DNA of 6,352 nt from Pseudomonadota bacterium (GCA_023436825.1 JAEZHS010000418.1:1-6352), one strand, 5' to 3'. Positions 1 through 6,352 are shown, counted from the stretch's first letter. The notes: a model not told the origin generated them from the letters alone. Made by a program: numbers and translations.

Positions 1-7
1 CACCTAA

Positions 8-29
8 CCTCTCCCCCAAGGGGGAGAGG
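8..29. repeat. Short perfect intergenic palindrome (10-bp arms)
   Basis: Arms CCTCTCCCCC (8-17) and GGGGGAGAGG (20-29) are perfectly complementary around an AA centre. The palindrome lies 23 nt beyond the stop codon of the minus-strand ferredoxin gene. It is followed on that strand by TTAGGTG and not by a U-tract, so it is not a canonical intrinsic terminator, although it could act as a 3'-end stabiliser. The same CTCTCCCCC/GGGGGAGAG motif next to TAACC or TTAGG is a familiar dispersed intergenic repeat of alphaproteobacterial genomes (recalled, not searched). The window edge may cut off more of the repeat on the left. Confidence 0.7.
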
Positions 30-52
30 AATATGAGGTACATGGAGGTCGC

Positions 53-427
53 TTAACGCCCTGCGCGATCTCTTGGCAGCTTGTCGGTCGTCTGCAGCAT
101 CAGCCGCTCGACGCGACCGCCCTCGACCAGATGCTTCTGCAGCACCTCGTCGATGTCTTCCTTGGTCGGGCAGCAGTACCAGACGCCTTCCGGGTAAATC
201 ACCAGGTTCGGTCCCAGTTCGCAGCGGTCCAGGCAGCCGGCGCTGTTTATGCGTACGTTCTTCAGCCCGAGTTCCCTGGCGCGGGCTTTCATGTGGTCGC
301 GCAGCGCCTCGCCGTTCTTGTCGGCGCAGCAGCCGCGCGGATGGCCGGCCGGGCGGCGATTGGTGCAACAGAAGACGTGAGCTTCGTAGTATGGCTTGGG
401 ATCACCTGGCTTCTCACGCTCGCTCAT
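53..427 (-). CDS. Thioredoxin-like [2Fe-2S] ferredoxin
   Basis: The 124-residue protein is a small soluble electron carrier of the thioredoxin-fold [2Fe-2S] ferredoxin family (Aquifex Fd, Azotobacter Shethna protein I). Aligned by eye to the Aquifex protein, the expected cluster ligands are C21, C34, C65 and C69: HVFCCTNRRPAGHPRGCC at 17-34 and GCLDRCELGP at 64-73. The PEGVWY strand (79-84) and the EDIDEVLQKHL helix (90-100) also match. Four more cysteines stand beside the ligands or nearby (C20, C33, C85, C86), forming three CC doublets. It is the downstream gene of a pair: the DUF6489 stop is 3 nt before this ATG, and an AAGGAA ribosome-binding site overlaps the end of that gene. Its redox partner is unknown, and nothing in the window is an obvious one. 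Confidence 0.93.
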   Translation of the reverse strand: MSEREKPGDPKPYYEAHVFCCTNRRPAGHPRGCCADKNGEALRDHMKARARELGLKNVRINSAGCLDRCELGPNLVIYPEGVWYCCPTKEDIDEVLQKHLVEGGRVERLMLQTTDKLPRDRAGR

Positions 428-430
428 CGT

Positions 431-688
431 TCATTCCTTCTTGCCGGTGGCGATGTTGGCGAGCTGGGACCAGAACGCCTGCTGGATCTGCTGCATCTGC
501 TCGACCCCTTGCATGGAGGCGGGCAGCCAGGTCTTGAACACCGTCTCGGGGTTCATGGCGCCCAGGCTGGAGCGCAGGCGCTCCTCGATCTCGCTCATGA
601 TGCGGTCCTGCATCGGCTTGATGTCGGGCAGGCCGAAGAAGGCGCGCGCCTCCTCGGGCGTGCAGGTCACTTCGACGTTCACCTTCAT
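431..688 (-). CDS. DUF6489 family small protein
   Basis: The protein has 85 residues if it starts at the ATG at 688, which has GGAGAG six nucleotides upstream and gives the family-typical N-terminus MKVNVEVTCTPEEARAFFGL. An in-frame ATG at 712 would add eight residues but has no visible ribosome-binding site. The conserved pattern is TPEEARAFFGLPD near the N-terminus, then a charged helix (MQDRIMSEIEERLRSSL) and a Q-rich C-terminal helix with FWSQLA. There is no signal peptide, membrane segment or catalytic motif. I recognise it as the alphaproteobacterial DUF6489 family, whose members are small helical proteins of unknown function. Naming rests on memory of the family. It is first in the minus-strand unit with the ferredoxin, which suggests co-expression. 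Confidence 0.85.
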   Translation of the reverse strand: MKVNVEVTCTPEEARAFFGLPDIKPMQDRIMSEIEERLRSSLGAMNPETVFKTWLPASMQGVEQMQQIQQAFWSQLANIATGKKE

Positions 689-740
689 GCTTTTCTCTCC
701 GTTTGGGCCCAAGCTTAGGCGATCTGAGGCCGGCCGGCCA

Positions 741-749
741 TGCTATGAC
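741..749 (+). promoter_or_regulatory. Possible extended -10 element for a leaderless dpaL mRNA
   Basis: TGCTATGAC (741-749) resembles an extended -10: TG, one base, then TATGAC, which matches TATAAT at four of six positions. Transcription would then begin around 755-757, on or beside the dpaL ATG at 755. I see no Shine-Dalgarno in the 25 nt before that ATG and no -35 at the right distance. A leaderless message would explain the missing ribosome-binding site. This is inference from a weak motif in the 66-nt divergent gap. Confidence 0.3.
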
Positions 750-754
750 CAGCC

Positions 755-1908
755 ATGGTTACGCCCTGGCTTGAAAAGAACCCGCGCGCCACGAAAACCC
801 TGAAATTCGGGCGCGATCAGCAATATGTGGTCAATCCCAACGGGATTCCCGAACTGTGCGAGGAATTGAAGCAGTGTCCCCGGCACGCGCCGACGCCGCT
901 TCATGCCCTGCCGGCACTTGCCGGGCGGCTGGGCGTAGCCGAGGTCCGGGTCAAGGACGAGAGCCAGCGCTTCGGCTTCGGCGCCTTCAAGGCACTGGGC
1001 GGCGTGATCGCCGTCTACGACGCGCTGTCCAGCGCCGTCGGCGACGCCTGCCACACCAGTGCAAGCTTCGCCGACGTCATGACCGGCCGACACAAGGAGG
1101 TCACGCGCCCGTTCGTTTTCTCGACCGCAAGCTCGGGCAATCACGGCCGCTCCGTTGCCGCCGGGGCAAAACTGTTCGGCAATCGCTGCATCATCTTCCT
1201 GCCCAAGTTCACCTCGGCCGAGAAGGAGGCCGCGATCCGCGCCCGCGGAGCCGAGGTGATCCGCATCGACGGCGACTACGACACCGCCGTCGCCGAGTGC
1301 AAACGCCGCTCGCAGGAGAACGGCTGGACGATCATCTCCGACACGTCGTGGGAGGGTTACGACAAGGCGCCGCGCAGCGTCATGCGCGGCTATTGCGTGC
1401 TGGCGCATGAAGTCGTCGCCGAGTGGCGGCAGGAGCCGACCCATGTCTTCGTGCAGGCGGGCGTGGGCGGGCTGGCCGCCGCGGTGATCGGCTATCTGTG
1501 GGCCGTGCTGCCGACGCGTCCGACCTTCGTCGTCGTGGAACCCGAGAGCGCGGACTGCTGGTTCCAAAGCAATCGCGCCGGCAAGCCGACGCTCGCCAGC
1601 GGCAACGCCGACACGGTGATGGGTGGCCTCGCCTGCCGCGAGATCTCGCCCATAACCTGGCCGGTGGTCGGCGAGGCCACGGACTGGTTCATGACCATCG
1701 AGGAGGACCAGGTCCTTCCGGCGCGCCGGCTGCTCGCCCATCCGCTGGATGGCGATCCGGCGATTGCATCGGGCCCCTCGGGCTGCGCCGGCATGGCAGG
1801 GCTGACCCGCGCCTGCACCGACGAGGCCGCCTTCAAGGCCTTGAAACTCGATCGCCACTCCCGCGTTCTGCTCATCAACAGCGAAGGCAACCTCGGAGAA
1901 GAGCCGGC

Positions 1909-1912
<4 letters not shown>
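755..1912 (+). CDS. dpaL: Diaminopropionate ammonia-lyase family PLP enzyme
   Basis: The 385-residue cytosolic fold-type II PLP enzyme belongs to the DpaL/YgeX family, which converts 2,3-diaminopropionate to pyruvate and two ammonia. Seen in the sequence: the PLP lysine K79 in [12 protein letters not shown]; the cofactor loop SSGNHGR at 126-132; D196 in SDTSWEGY, matching E. coli Asp189; the glycine loop AGVGG at 235-239; C268 and C294, with the same 26-residue spacing as the reported E. coli Cys265-Cys291 disulfide; and SGPSG near 339-343. The E. coli enzyme has the catalytic Asp120 in TDGNHG. Here the aligned residue is S127, as in threonine dehydratases, so activity on D-diaminopropionate is doubtful. 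The start at 755 is forced: an in-frame ATG at 740 meets TGA two codons later, and the next ATG lies beyond K79. The stop overlaps the next gene (ATGA). Confidence 0.88.
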
Positions 1913-3948
<2,036 letters not shown>

Positions 3949-4034
3949 CGAGCTGAACGGCAAAGGGGATCGCGTTCGTGCGACTCCGTCGGAAATGTCC
4001 GCAAGCCGATGATGTCTCTGCGCTTTTCGGCACT

Positions 4035-4084
4035 GTCGGTGGCCGGGCGCTATTTTGCGCGCCTTGGCCCGACCGCCGGCCGAC
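4035..4084. repeat. Imperfect GC-rich stem after the dpaL operon
   Basis: Three stacked pairings form a bulged stem: GTCGG (4035-4039) with CCGAC (4080-4084), GGC (4041-4043) with GCC (4075-4077), and CGGGC (4044-4048) with GCCCG (4067-4071). The loop is 18 nt. It starts 86 nt after the DUF255 stop. There is no U-tract on either strand, so terminator function is unproven. It could be a 3'-UTR structure or chance pairing in GC-rich DNA. Confidence 0.35.
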
Positions 4085-4112
4085 GTGAATTTCGCTGGAT
4101 TTGGCTAGAGCG

Positions 4113-4158
4113 GAATGGGATGAAATGGAACCGCATGCGGTTCCATTTCATCCCATTC
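4113..4158. repeat. Perfect 46-bp palindrome (23-bp arms, no loop)
   Basis: The left arm 4113-4135 begins GAATGGGATG and the right arm 4136-4158 ends CATCCCATTC. Every base pairs, and the centre is GCATGC. It is bordered on the left by CTAGAGCG and on the right by an alternating GC run (4159-4167). A perfect palindrome of this length can extrude as a cruciform or form a very stable hairpin in RNA from either strand. It sits 164 nt after the DUF255 stop. Confidence 0.9.
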
Positions 4159-4187
4159 GCGCGCGCGGGTGATCGTGGTTTCACAGG

Positions 4188-4227
4188 GCATGATGGGTCC
4201 GGCTGATTCCAGCCGGACCCATCATGC
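4188..4227. repeat. Perfect inverted repeat, 18-bp arms with ATTC loop
   Basis: The left arm 4188-4205 begins GCATGATGGG and the right arm 4210-4227 ends CCCATCATGC, with loop ATTC at 4206-4209. The right side continues as TCTAG, completing the GCTCTAG border. The matching left border is degenerate (CACAGG), so this palindrome is intact on one side only. Its sequence is unrelated to the first palindrome apart from ATGGG and GATG words. Confidence 0.9.
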
Positions 4228-4350
4228 TCTAGACCCCCAACCACCGGCCAAGCCATTGAATTCTAGCCCTTTTTGAATTTGGCTAGTTTCGCTGGCCGTT
4301 TCCACGGGAGGTGAGTGGTGGGCCAGTGGGCTGTCACCCTTTCAGGCCTC

Positions 4351-4394
4351 AAAAAAGGTCCATCACCCGGCAGGGCTGCCGCCGGGCGCGATGG
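4351..4394 (-). terminator. Rho-independent terminator of the candidate sRNA
   Basis: Read on the minus strand, CCATC pairs with GATGG and CCCGGC with GCCGGG around a 9-nt loop, with a small internal loop (CGC opposite A). The stem spans 4394-4360. ACC follows, then six Ts (4356-4351). An alternative inner stem, GGCAG/CTGCC, is also possible. A GC-rich stem followed within 3 nt by a U-tract is the canonical intrinsic terminator form. The nearest upstream minus-strand protein gene ends more than 220 nt away, with a promoter in between. Confidence 0.65.
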
Positions 4395-4440
4395 TATGGG
4401 ATGAACGATGCATAGAGCAGAGCCGCCGGGAGGCGAGCGC
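4351..4440 (-). ncRNA. Candidate free-standing small RNA (~90 nt)
   Basis: This call rests on gene architecture, not homology. A sigma70-type promoter (4475-4447) points into the interval, and an intrinsic terminator closes it about 90 nt from the predicted start near 4440. No protein gene lies on the minus strand between the terminator and the dpaL operon, so it is not a leader of a visible gene. The 5' part folds as CGCC-UCCC-GGCG (4435-4424). It presents CCUCCC (4433-4428), complementary to a Shine-Dalgarno core, as in several alphaproteobacterial trans-acting sRNA families. The middle, about 4420-4395, is AU-richer and less structured. It contains a 16-codon AUG frame (4412-4362) with no ribosome-binding site that ends inside the terminator, probably by chance. 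I recognise no Rfam family. Confidence 0.5.
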
Positions 4441-4446
4441 AAGGCC

Positions 4447-4475
4447 TATATAACCCGGGTGATTCACAGAGTCAA
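4447..4475 (-). promoter_or_regulatory. Sigma70-type promoter for the candidate sRNA
   Basis: The minus strand reads TTGACT (4475-4470), a 17-nt spacer, then TATATA (4452-4447). The -35 matches TTGACA at five of six positions, the -10 matches TATAAT at four of six, and the spacing is ideal. The expected start is near 4440. An A-rich run (CGCAAAAACTAG) just upstream could serve as an UP-like element. It is the best promoter match I see in this GC-rich window. Confidence 0.55.
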
Positions 4476-4486
4476 CTGCTGTTCTA

Positions 4487-4524
4487 GTTTTTGCGTGCCA
4501 TAGGGAGCAAAAGGACGCAAAAAC
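4487..4524. repeat. 10-bp perfect inverted repeat upstream of the sRNA promoter
   Basis: GTTTTTGCGT (4487-4496) and ACGCAAAAAC (4515-4524) are perfect inverted copies separated by 18 nt. A third related word, GAGCAAAAGG (about 4505-4514), lies in the spacer. The repeat sits about 12 nt upstream of the sRNA -35 hexamer, a position suited to an activator or UP-like element. It is also about 100 nt past the lipoprotein stop, where it could be a weak 3' structure. No U-tract follows the stem on either strand. Confidence 0.55.
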
Positions 4525-4622
4525 GCTCTTGGTGGAGCATCGGTGCCAGCAGTGCTGGCTATCTCGTCGCCCCGCGCCAACTCACCAAACCTTCTGTGAC
4601 GAGCTACCAGCCCACGTCGTTC

Positions 4623-5363
4623 TCACTTCACCAGGTCCGCCGGCGTCGCTGTCGTTGCGGGCTTCAGGTCGAAGGCGTAGTTGCAGGACTTCGTTGTCTT
4701 CGTCTTGAAGGCAACCTGGATGCTGTCGCCGTTCTGCGTGCCCGTCGCCTCGCCCGTGAAGTAGTCCGGCCCGGAGCCTGTGAACGACAAGGTGAGTTGG
4801 CCGTTGGCGATCGAGCCCTTTACCGTGCTCGTCGGCGTGCCGCTTGAGTTCTCGGACAGAAGGCCATCGACCGTGCCGCCGTTGACGGTCAGGACCATCG
4901 CCGGTGACTGGCACCAGGCATCGGTGGCTCCCTTGCCCCGATAGAGTTGCGGACCAGTCGCCGTTGCGGTCGGGGCGGCTGCCGGCGCCGACGCGGTCAT
5001 CTGGACAGTCTGCACCGGAACCGGCGGTGCCGCACCGCACCGCTGCCCTGCAAGGGTCGCCAGGTACTGCTGCCGGGATTGCAGGGCCGAGACCTCCTTG
5101 CCCGCTGCGTTCTGGAAATCCATTCCGAACCACAAGACCGGTATCAGGAGGCCCGCCGCGCCAACGATGACGTTTTGCGCGACCTTCTTGCCTTCTTCGC
5201 TCCCAAGCTCGGAAATCTTCTTGTTGTTTGCCTGAACCTCCGCGTTGATTGCCGCGCAGTCCATATAGCGATCTTGAGCCTGCGTGACGGCGACGGGCGC
5301 CGGAGCACGACCGGCACAGGCGGCCAGCTGGGCCACCAGCATAACGAGCACTAGTTTTTTCAT
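4623..5363 (-). CDS. Two-domain lipoprotein of unknown function
   Basis: The 246-residue protein starts MKKLVLVMLVAQLAAC, a short lipoprotein signal with lipobox LAAC and lipidated C16, so it is exported and membrane-anchored. The ATG at 5363 is chosen because it begins this signal and has GGGGAG about 10 nt upstream. The first domain (about 31-110) has DRYMDCAAINAEV, an amphipathic charged helix, a glycine-rich hydrophobic stretch (64-80, VIVGAAGLLIPVLWFG) and the DFQNAAGKEVSALQSRQQYLATLA helix. I recall this domain from other proteobacterial lipoproteins without a function. A Pro/Ala/Thr linker (111-137) leads to a beta-rich domain (about 138-235) with repeated short T/G/S strands. C36-C109 and C151-C227 could each form a disulfide within one domain. 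The gene is monocistronic and divergent from the creatininase homologue. Its function is unknown. Confidence 0.85.
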   Translation of the reverse strand: MKKLVLVMLVAQLAACAGRAPAPVAVTQAQDRYMDCAAINAEVQANNKKISELGSEEGKKVAQNVIVGAAGLLIPVLWFGMDFQNAAGKEVSALQSRQQYLATLAGQRCGAAPPVPVQTVQMTASAPAAAPTATATGPQLYRGKGATDAWCQSPAMVLTVNGGTVDGLLSENSSGTPTSTVKGSIANGQLTLSFTGSGPDYFTGEATGTQNGDSIQVAFKTKTTKSCNYAFDLKPATTATPADLVK

Positions 5364-5385
5364 TTCCCCAAATCTCCCCGGAGCC

Positions 5386-5414
5386 GTTATTGCACGGGGT
5401 ACACGGCGTTGCAA
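5386..5414 (-). promoter_or_regulatory. Probable promoter of the lipoprotein gene
   Basis: On the minus strand TTGCAA (5414-5409) and AATAAC (5391-5386) are separated by 17 nt. Each matches its consensus hexamer at four of six positions. Initiation would fall near 5379, giving a leader of about 15 nt that just includes the GGGGAG ribosome-binding site. The match is moderate and the spacing and position fit well. Confidence 0.4.
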
Positions 5415-5524
5415 ATCGCGCGTGTATGCGCTTGCGTAACTCTCGTATCAGATGCGCGGACCGCGATGATCCGGACGTGTGGCGCGGCCGTCTAACGACT
5501 GGACTGATCCACGCCGCCGACGCA

Positions 5525-5546
5525 TCCTCGGCCAAATCCCGAGGAG
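5525..5546 (+). promoter_or_regulatory. Hairpin sequestering the creatininase-homologue Shine-Dalgarno
   Basis: TCCTCGG (5525-5531) pairs perfectly with CCGAGGA (5539-5545) around the 7-nt loop CCAAATC. The 3' arm contains almost all of the GAGGAG ribosome-binding site (5541-5546), which lies 9 nt before the GTG start at 5556. If it forms in the mRNA, it would hide the site and lower translation until it melts or is displaced. The pairing is seen directly and the regulatory role is inferred. Confidence 0.45.
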
Positions 5547-5555
5547 TTCTGTTTC

Positions 5556-6299
5556 GTGCAGCTTCAGCTCAAGACTTGGCAGTTCGTCGACGACTATCTC
5601 AAGACCAAGACCGGCATCATGATCCCGATCGGCTCGACCGAGCAGCACGGCCCGACAGGCCTCATCGGCACCGACGCGCTCACCGCCGAGATGATCGCGC
5701 GCGGCGCCGGCGAGAAGGTGGGCGCGCTGGTGGCGCCGACCATCTCGGTCGGCATGGCCCAGCATCACCTGGCTTTCGCCGGCTCGGTCACCTTGCGGCC
5801 GACCACCCTGATCGCCGTGGTGCGCGACACCGTGGTGTCGCTGGCGCGGCACGGCTTCACCCGCTTCTTCTTCGTCAACGGCCATGGCGGCAATATCGCC
5901 ACCGTGACCGCGGCATTCTCAGAGATCTATGCCGAGCGCTCGATGGAGCGCATGTCCAACCAGCCCTCGATCAAGTGCGCCCTGCGCAACTGGTGGGACG
6001 GGCCGGGCATCCGGGCGCTGCAGAAGGAGCTCTATCCCTCGGGCGAAGGCAGCCACGCCACCGCCTCGGAAGTGGCGCTCACCTGGTACAGGTATCCCGA
6101 GACGATGCAGCGCAAGGACATGGAGCCCCGGATCGCGCCCAACGGCTCCTTCGCCGATGCCGAGGACTATCGCCGGGTGTTCCCCGACGGCCGCATCGGC
6201 TCCGATCCCAACCAGGCGACGCCCGAGCACGGCAAGCGCTTCTACGACACCGCCGTCGCGGAAGTGGCGGCCGACTATGAGAAGTGGGTGGCGAGGTAG
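5556..6299 (+). CDS. Creatininase-family metal-dependent amidohydrolase
   Basis: The 247-residue cytosolic protein has the creatininase fold signature. GSTEQHGPTGLIGTD (26-40) supplies the metal ligands E29, H31 and D40, VNGHGGN (107-113) supplies H110, and SHATASEVALT (166-176) carries E172, the likely late acidic residue. True creatininase has a Glu in the NGHxxN motif (NGHYEN), whereas here it is Gly, so creatinine is unlikely to be the substrate. The family also includes formamide and amide hydrolases and peptide-maturation enzymes. The substrate here is unknown. ISVGMAQHHLAFAGSVTLRPTTLI (63-86) is a strongly conserved block in a widespread bacterial clade. The start is GTG at 5556, with GAGGAG 9 nt upstream and no better ATG. 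It is transcribed divergently from the lipoprotein and appears to stand alone. Confidence 0.9.
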   Translation: MQLQLKTWQFVDDYLKTKTGIMIPIGSTEQHGPTGLIGTDALTAEMIARGAGEKVGALVAPTISVGMAQHHLAFAGSVTLRPTTLIAVVRDTVVSLARHGFTRFFFVNGHGGNIATVTAAFSEIYAERSMERMSNQPSIKCALRNWWDGPGIRALQKELYPSGEGSHATASEVALTWYRYPETMQRKDMEPRIAPNGSFADAEDYRRVFPDGRIGSDPNQATPEHGKRFYDTAVAEVAADYEKWVAR

Positions 6300-6352
6300 G
6301 CGCTCATGTTCTTCCGGACCGCGCGCGTCCCCGCCCGCTCATCAATCATGGG

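Larger units (their letters stand above)
4105..4232. repeat. Composite two-hairpin palindromic element with CTAGAGC ends
   Basis: The element is bounded by CTAGAGC (4105-4111) and its reverse complement GCTCTAG (4226-4232). Between them lie two long perfect inverted repeats separated by 29 nt (4159-4187). The first has 23-bp arms and no spacer (4113-4158, centred on GCATGC). The second has 18-bp arms around an ATTC loop (4188-4227), extendable by three pairs including one G-U. A single strand could fold as two stems, with the CTAGAGC pair closing a three-way junction. The outer pair competes with the base of the second stem. CTAGAGC-type borders are typical of dispersed intergenic palindromes in Hyphomicrobiales (recalled). 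There is no transposase and no terminator U-tract. The inner borders of both hairpins lack the CTAGAGC motif, as if two single palindromes had been merged. Confidence 0.8.
4088..4295. repeat. Rearranged direct repeats flanking the palindromic element
   Basis: The left flank reads AATTTCGCTGG then ATTTGGCTAG (4088-4108). The right flank reads AATTTGGCTAG then TTTCGCTGG (4276-4295). Both sub-motifs, TTTCGCTGG and ATTTGGCTAG, occur exactly in both flanks and in the same orientation, but in swapped order. The distance between copies of ATTTGGCTAG is 178 bp and spans both long palindromes. This may mark a duplication or insertion event around the palindromic element, although the swapped order does not fit a simple target-site duplication. 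Confidence 0.5.
3949..4622. other. 674-nt region without a protein gene
   Basis: No open frame here has a ribosome-binding site or a protein-like composition. From left to right it contains: about 85 nt with nothing recognisable after the DUF255 stop; an imperfect GC-rich stem (4035-4084); a two-hairpin palindromic element (4105-4232) with related repeats on both sides (4088-4108, 4276-4295); a short inverted repeat CTAGCC/GGCTAG (4263-4268, 4281-4286); a candidate minus-strand sRNA with promoter and terminator (4351-4475); a 10-bp inverted repeat (4487-4524); and a small palindrome GCCAGCA-G-TGCTGGC (4545-4559), 64 nt past the lipoprotein stop, which has no U-tract. No canonical terminator for the dpaL operon is visible. 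Confidence 0.8.

Noticed and set aside
743..1858. Long antisense reading frame (371 codons) opposite dpaL
   Set aside because: It lies wholly within a clear PLP enzyme gene and is G/A/R/H-rich, as expected from the antisense of GC-rich codons. It has no family motif.
1423..1908. Upstream extension of the DUF255 reading frame
   Set aside because: The added 162 residues are Arg/Gly-rich and are dpaL read out of frame. The family N-terminus begins at the ATG at 1909, which has a ribosome-binding site.
4113..4227. The long palindromes as intrinsic terminators of the dpaL operon
   Set aside because: Neither stem is followed by a U-tract on either strand. The CTAGAGC borders fit a dispersed repeat better.
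4009..4256. Short frames on both strands across the palindromes
   Set aside because: They give near-identical peptides around the palindrome (GMKWNRMRFHFIPF), which is what a perfect inverted repeat does in any frame. There is no ribosome-binding site.
4362..4412. 16-codon AUG frame inside the candidate sRNA, as a leader peptide
   Set aside because: There is no Shine-Dalgarno, no regulatory codon run, and no downstream minus-strand gene that attenuation could control.
4487..4524. Integron attC or phage attachment site
   Set aside because: The conserved attC core words are absent, no integrase or tRNA gene is nearby, and the flanks show no duplication of this site.
4582..5535. 317-codon minus-strand frame over the lipoprotein
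   Set aside because: It is out of frame with a protein that has a clean lipoprotein signal and good composition. This product is Arg/Gly-rich with no motif.
6316..6330. GGAC-CGCGCGC-GTCC near-palindrome at the right end
   Set aside because: The stem is only four pairs around an alternating CG run, which is common by chance at this base composition. The window ends before its context can be judged.

Overview
The window is GC-rich chromosomal DNA. Its genes look alphaproteobacterial: a DUF6489-type small protein, a thioredoxin-fold [2Fe-2S] ferredoxin with the HVFCC...GHPRGCC signature, a CTCTCCCCC/GGGGGAGAG intergenic palindrome and a CTAGAGC-bordered palindromic repeat. These suggest the Hyphomicrobiales/Rhodospirillales side of the class (Bradyrhizobium- or Reyranella-like). 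The genus is a guess from memory of family distributions, not a database result. I see no phage, IS, CRISPR, tRNA or rRNA.

Layout. At 1-52 is a short palindrome downstream of the first gene. At 53-688 (minus) a two-gene unit encodes the DUF6489 protein and then the ferredoxin, 3 nt apart. A 66-nt divergent gap follows. At 755-3948 (plus) a two-gene operon encodes a diaminopropionate ammonia-lyase-type PLP enzyme (dpaL/ygeX family) and a DUF255/YyaL-type thioredoxin-domain protein, joined by an ATGA overlap. At 3949-4622 is a 674-nt region with no protein gene. It holds a composite palindromic element (4105-4232) and what looks like a free-standing minus-strand small RNA gene (about 4351-4440), which has a sigma70-type promoter and an intrinsic terminator. 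At 4623-5363 (minus) is a two-domain lipoprotein of unknown function. At 5556-6299 (plus) is a creatininase-family metal hydrolase with a GTG start. Its Shine-Dalgarno lies inside a 7-bp hairpin. The last 53 nt hold no feature I would annotate beyond a short CG-rich near-palindrome.

How the genes fit together. The dpaL product would deaminate 2,3-diaminopropionate to pyruvate and ammonia. Its translationally coupled partner has a CHWC thioredoxin motif and an alpha/alpha-barrel-like body of unknown activity. The ammonia-lyase keeps the PLP lysine, the second active-site Asp and the Cys pair known from the E. coli enzyme. It has Ser where that enzyme has the catalytic Asp120, so its stereospecificity or substrate may differ. 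The creatininase homologue is a generic amidohydrolase of a conserved bacterial clade and not a proven creatininase. The least expected content is in the gene-free region: the candidate sRNA with a CCUCCC anti-SD hairpin, and the paired long palindromes.
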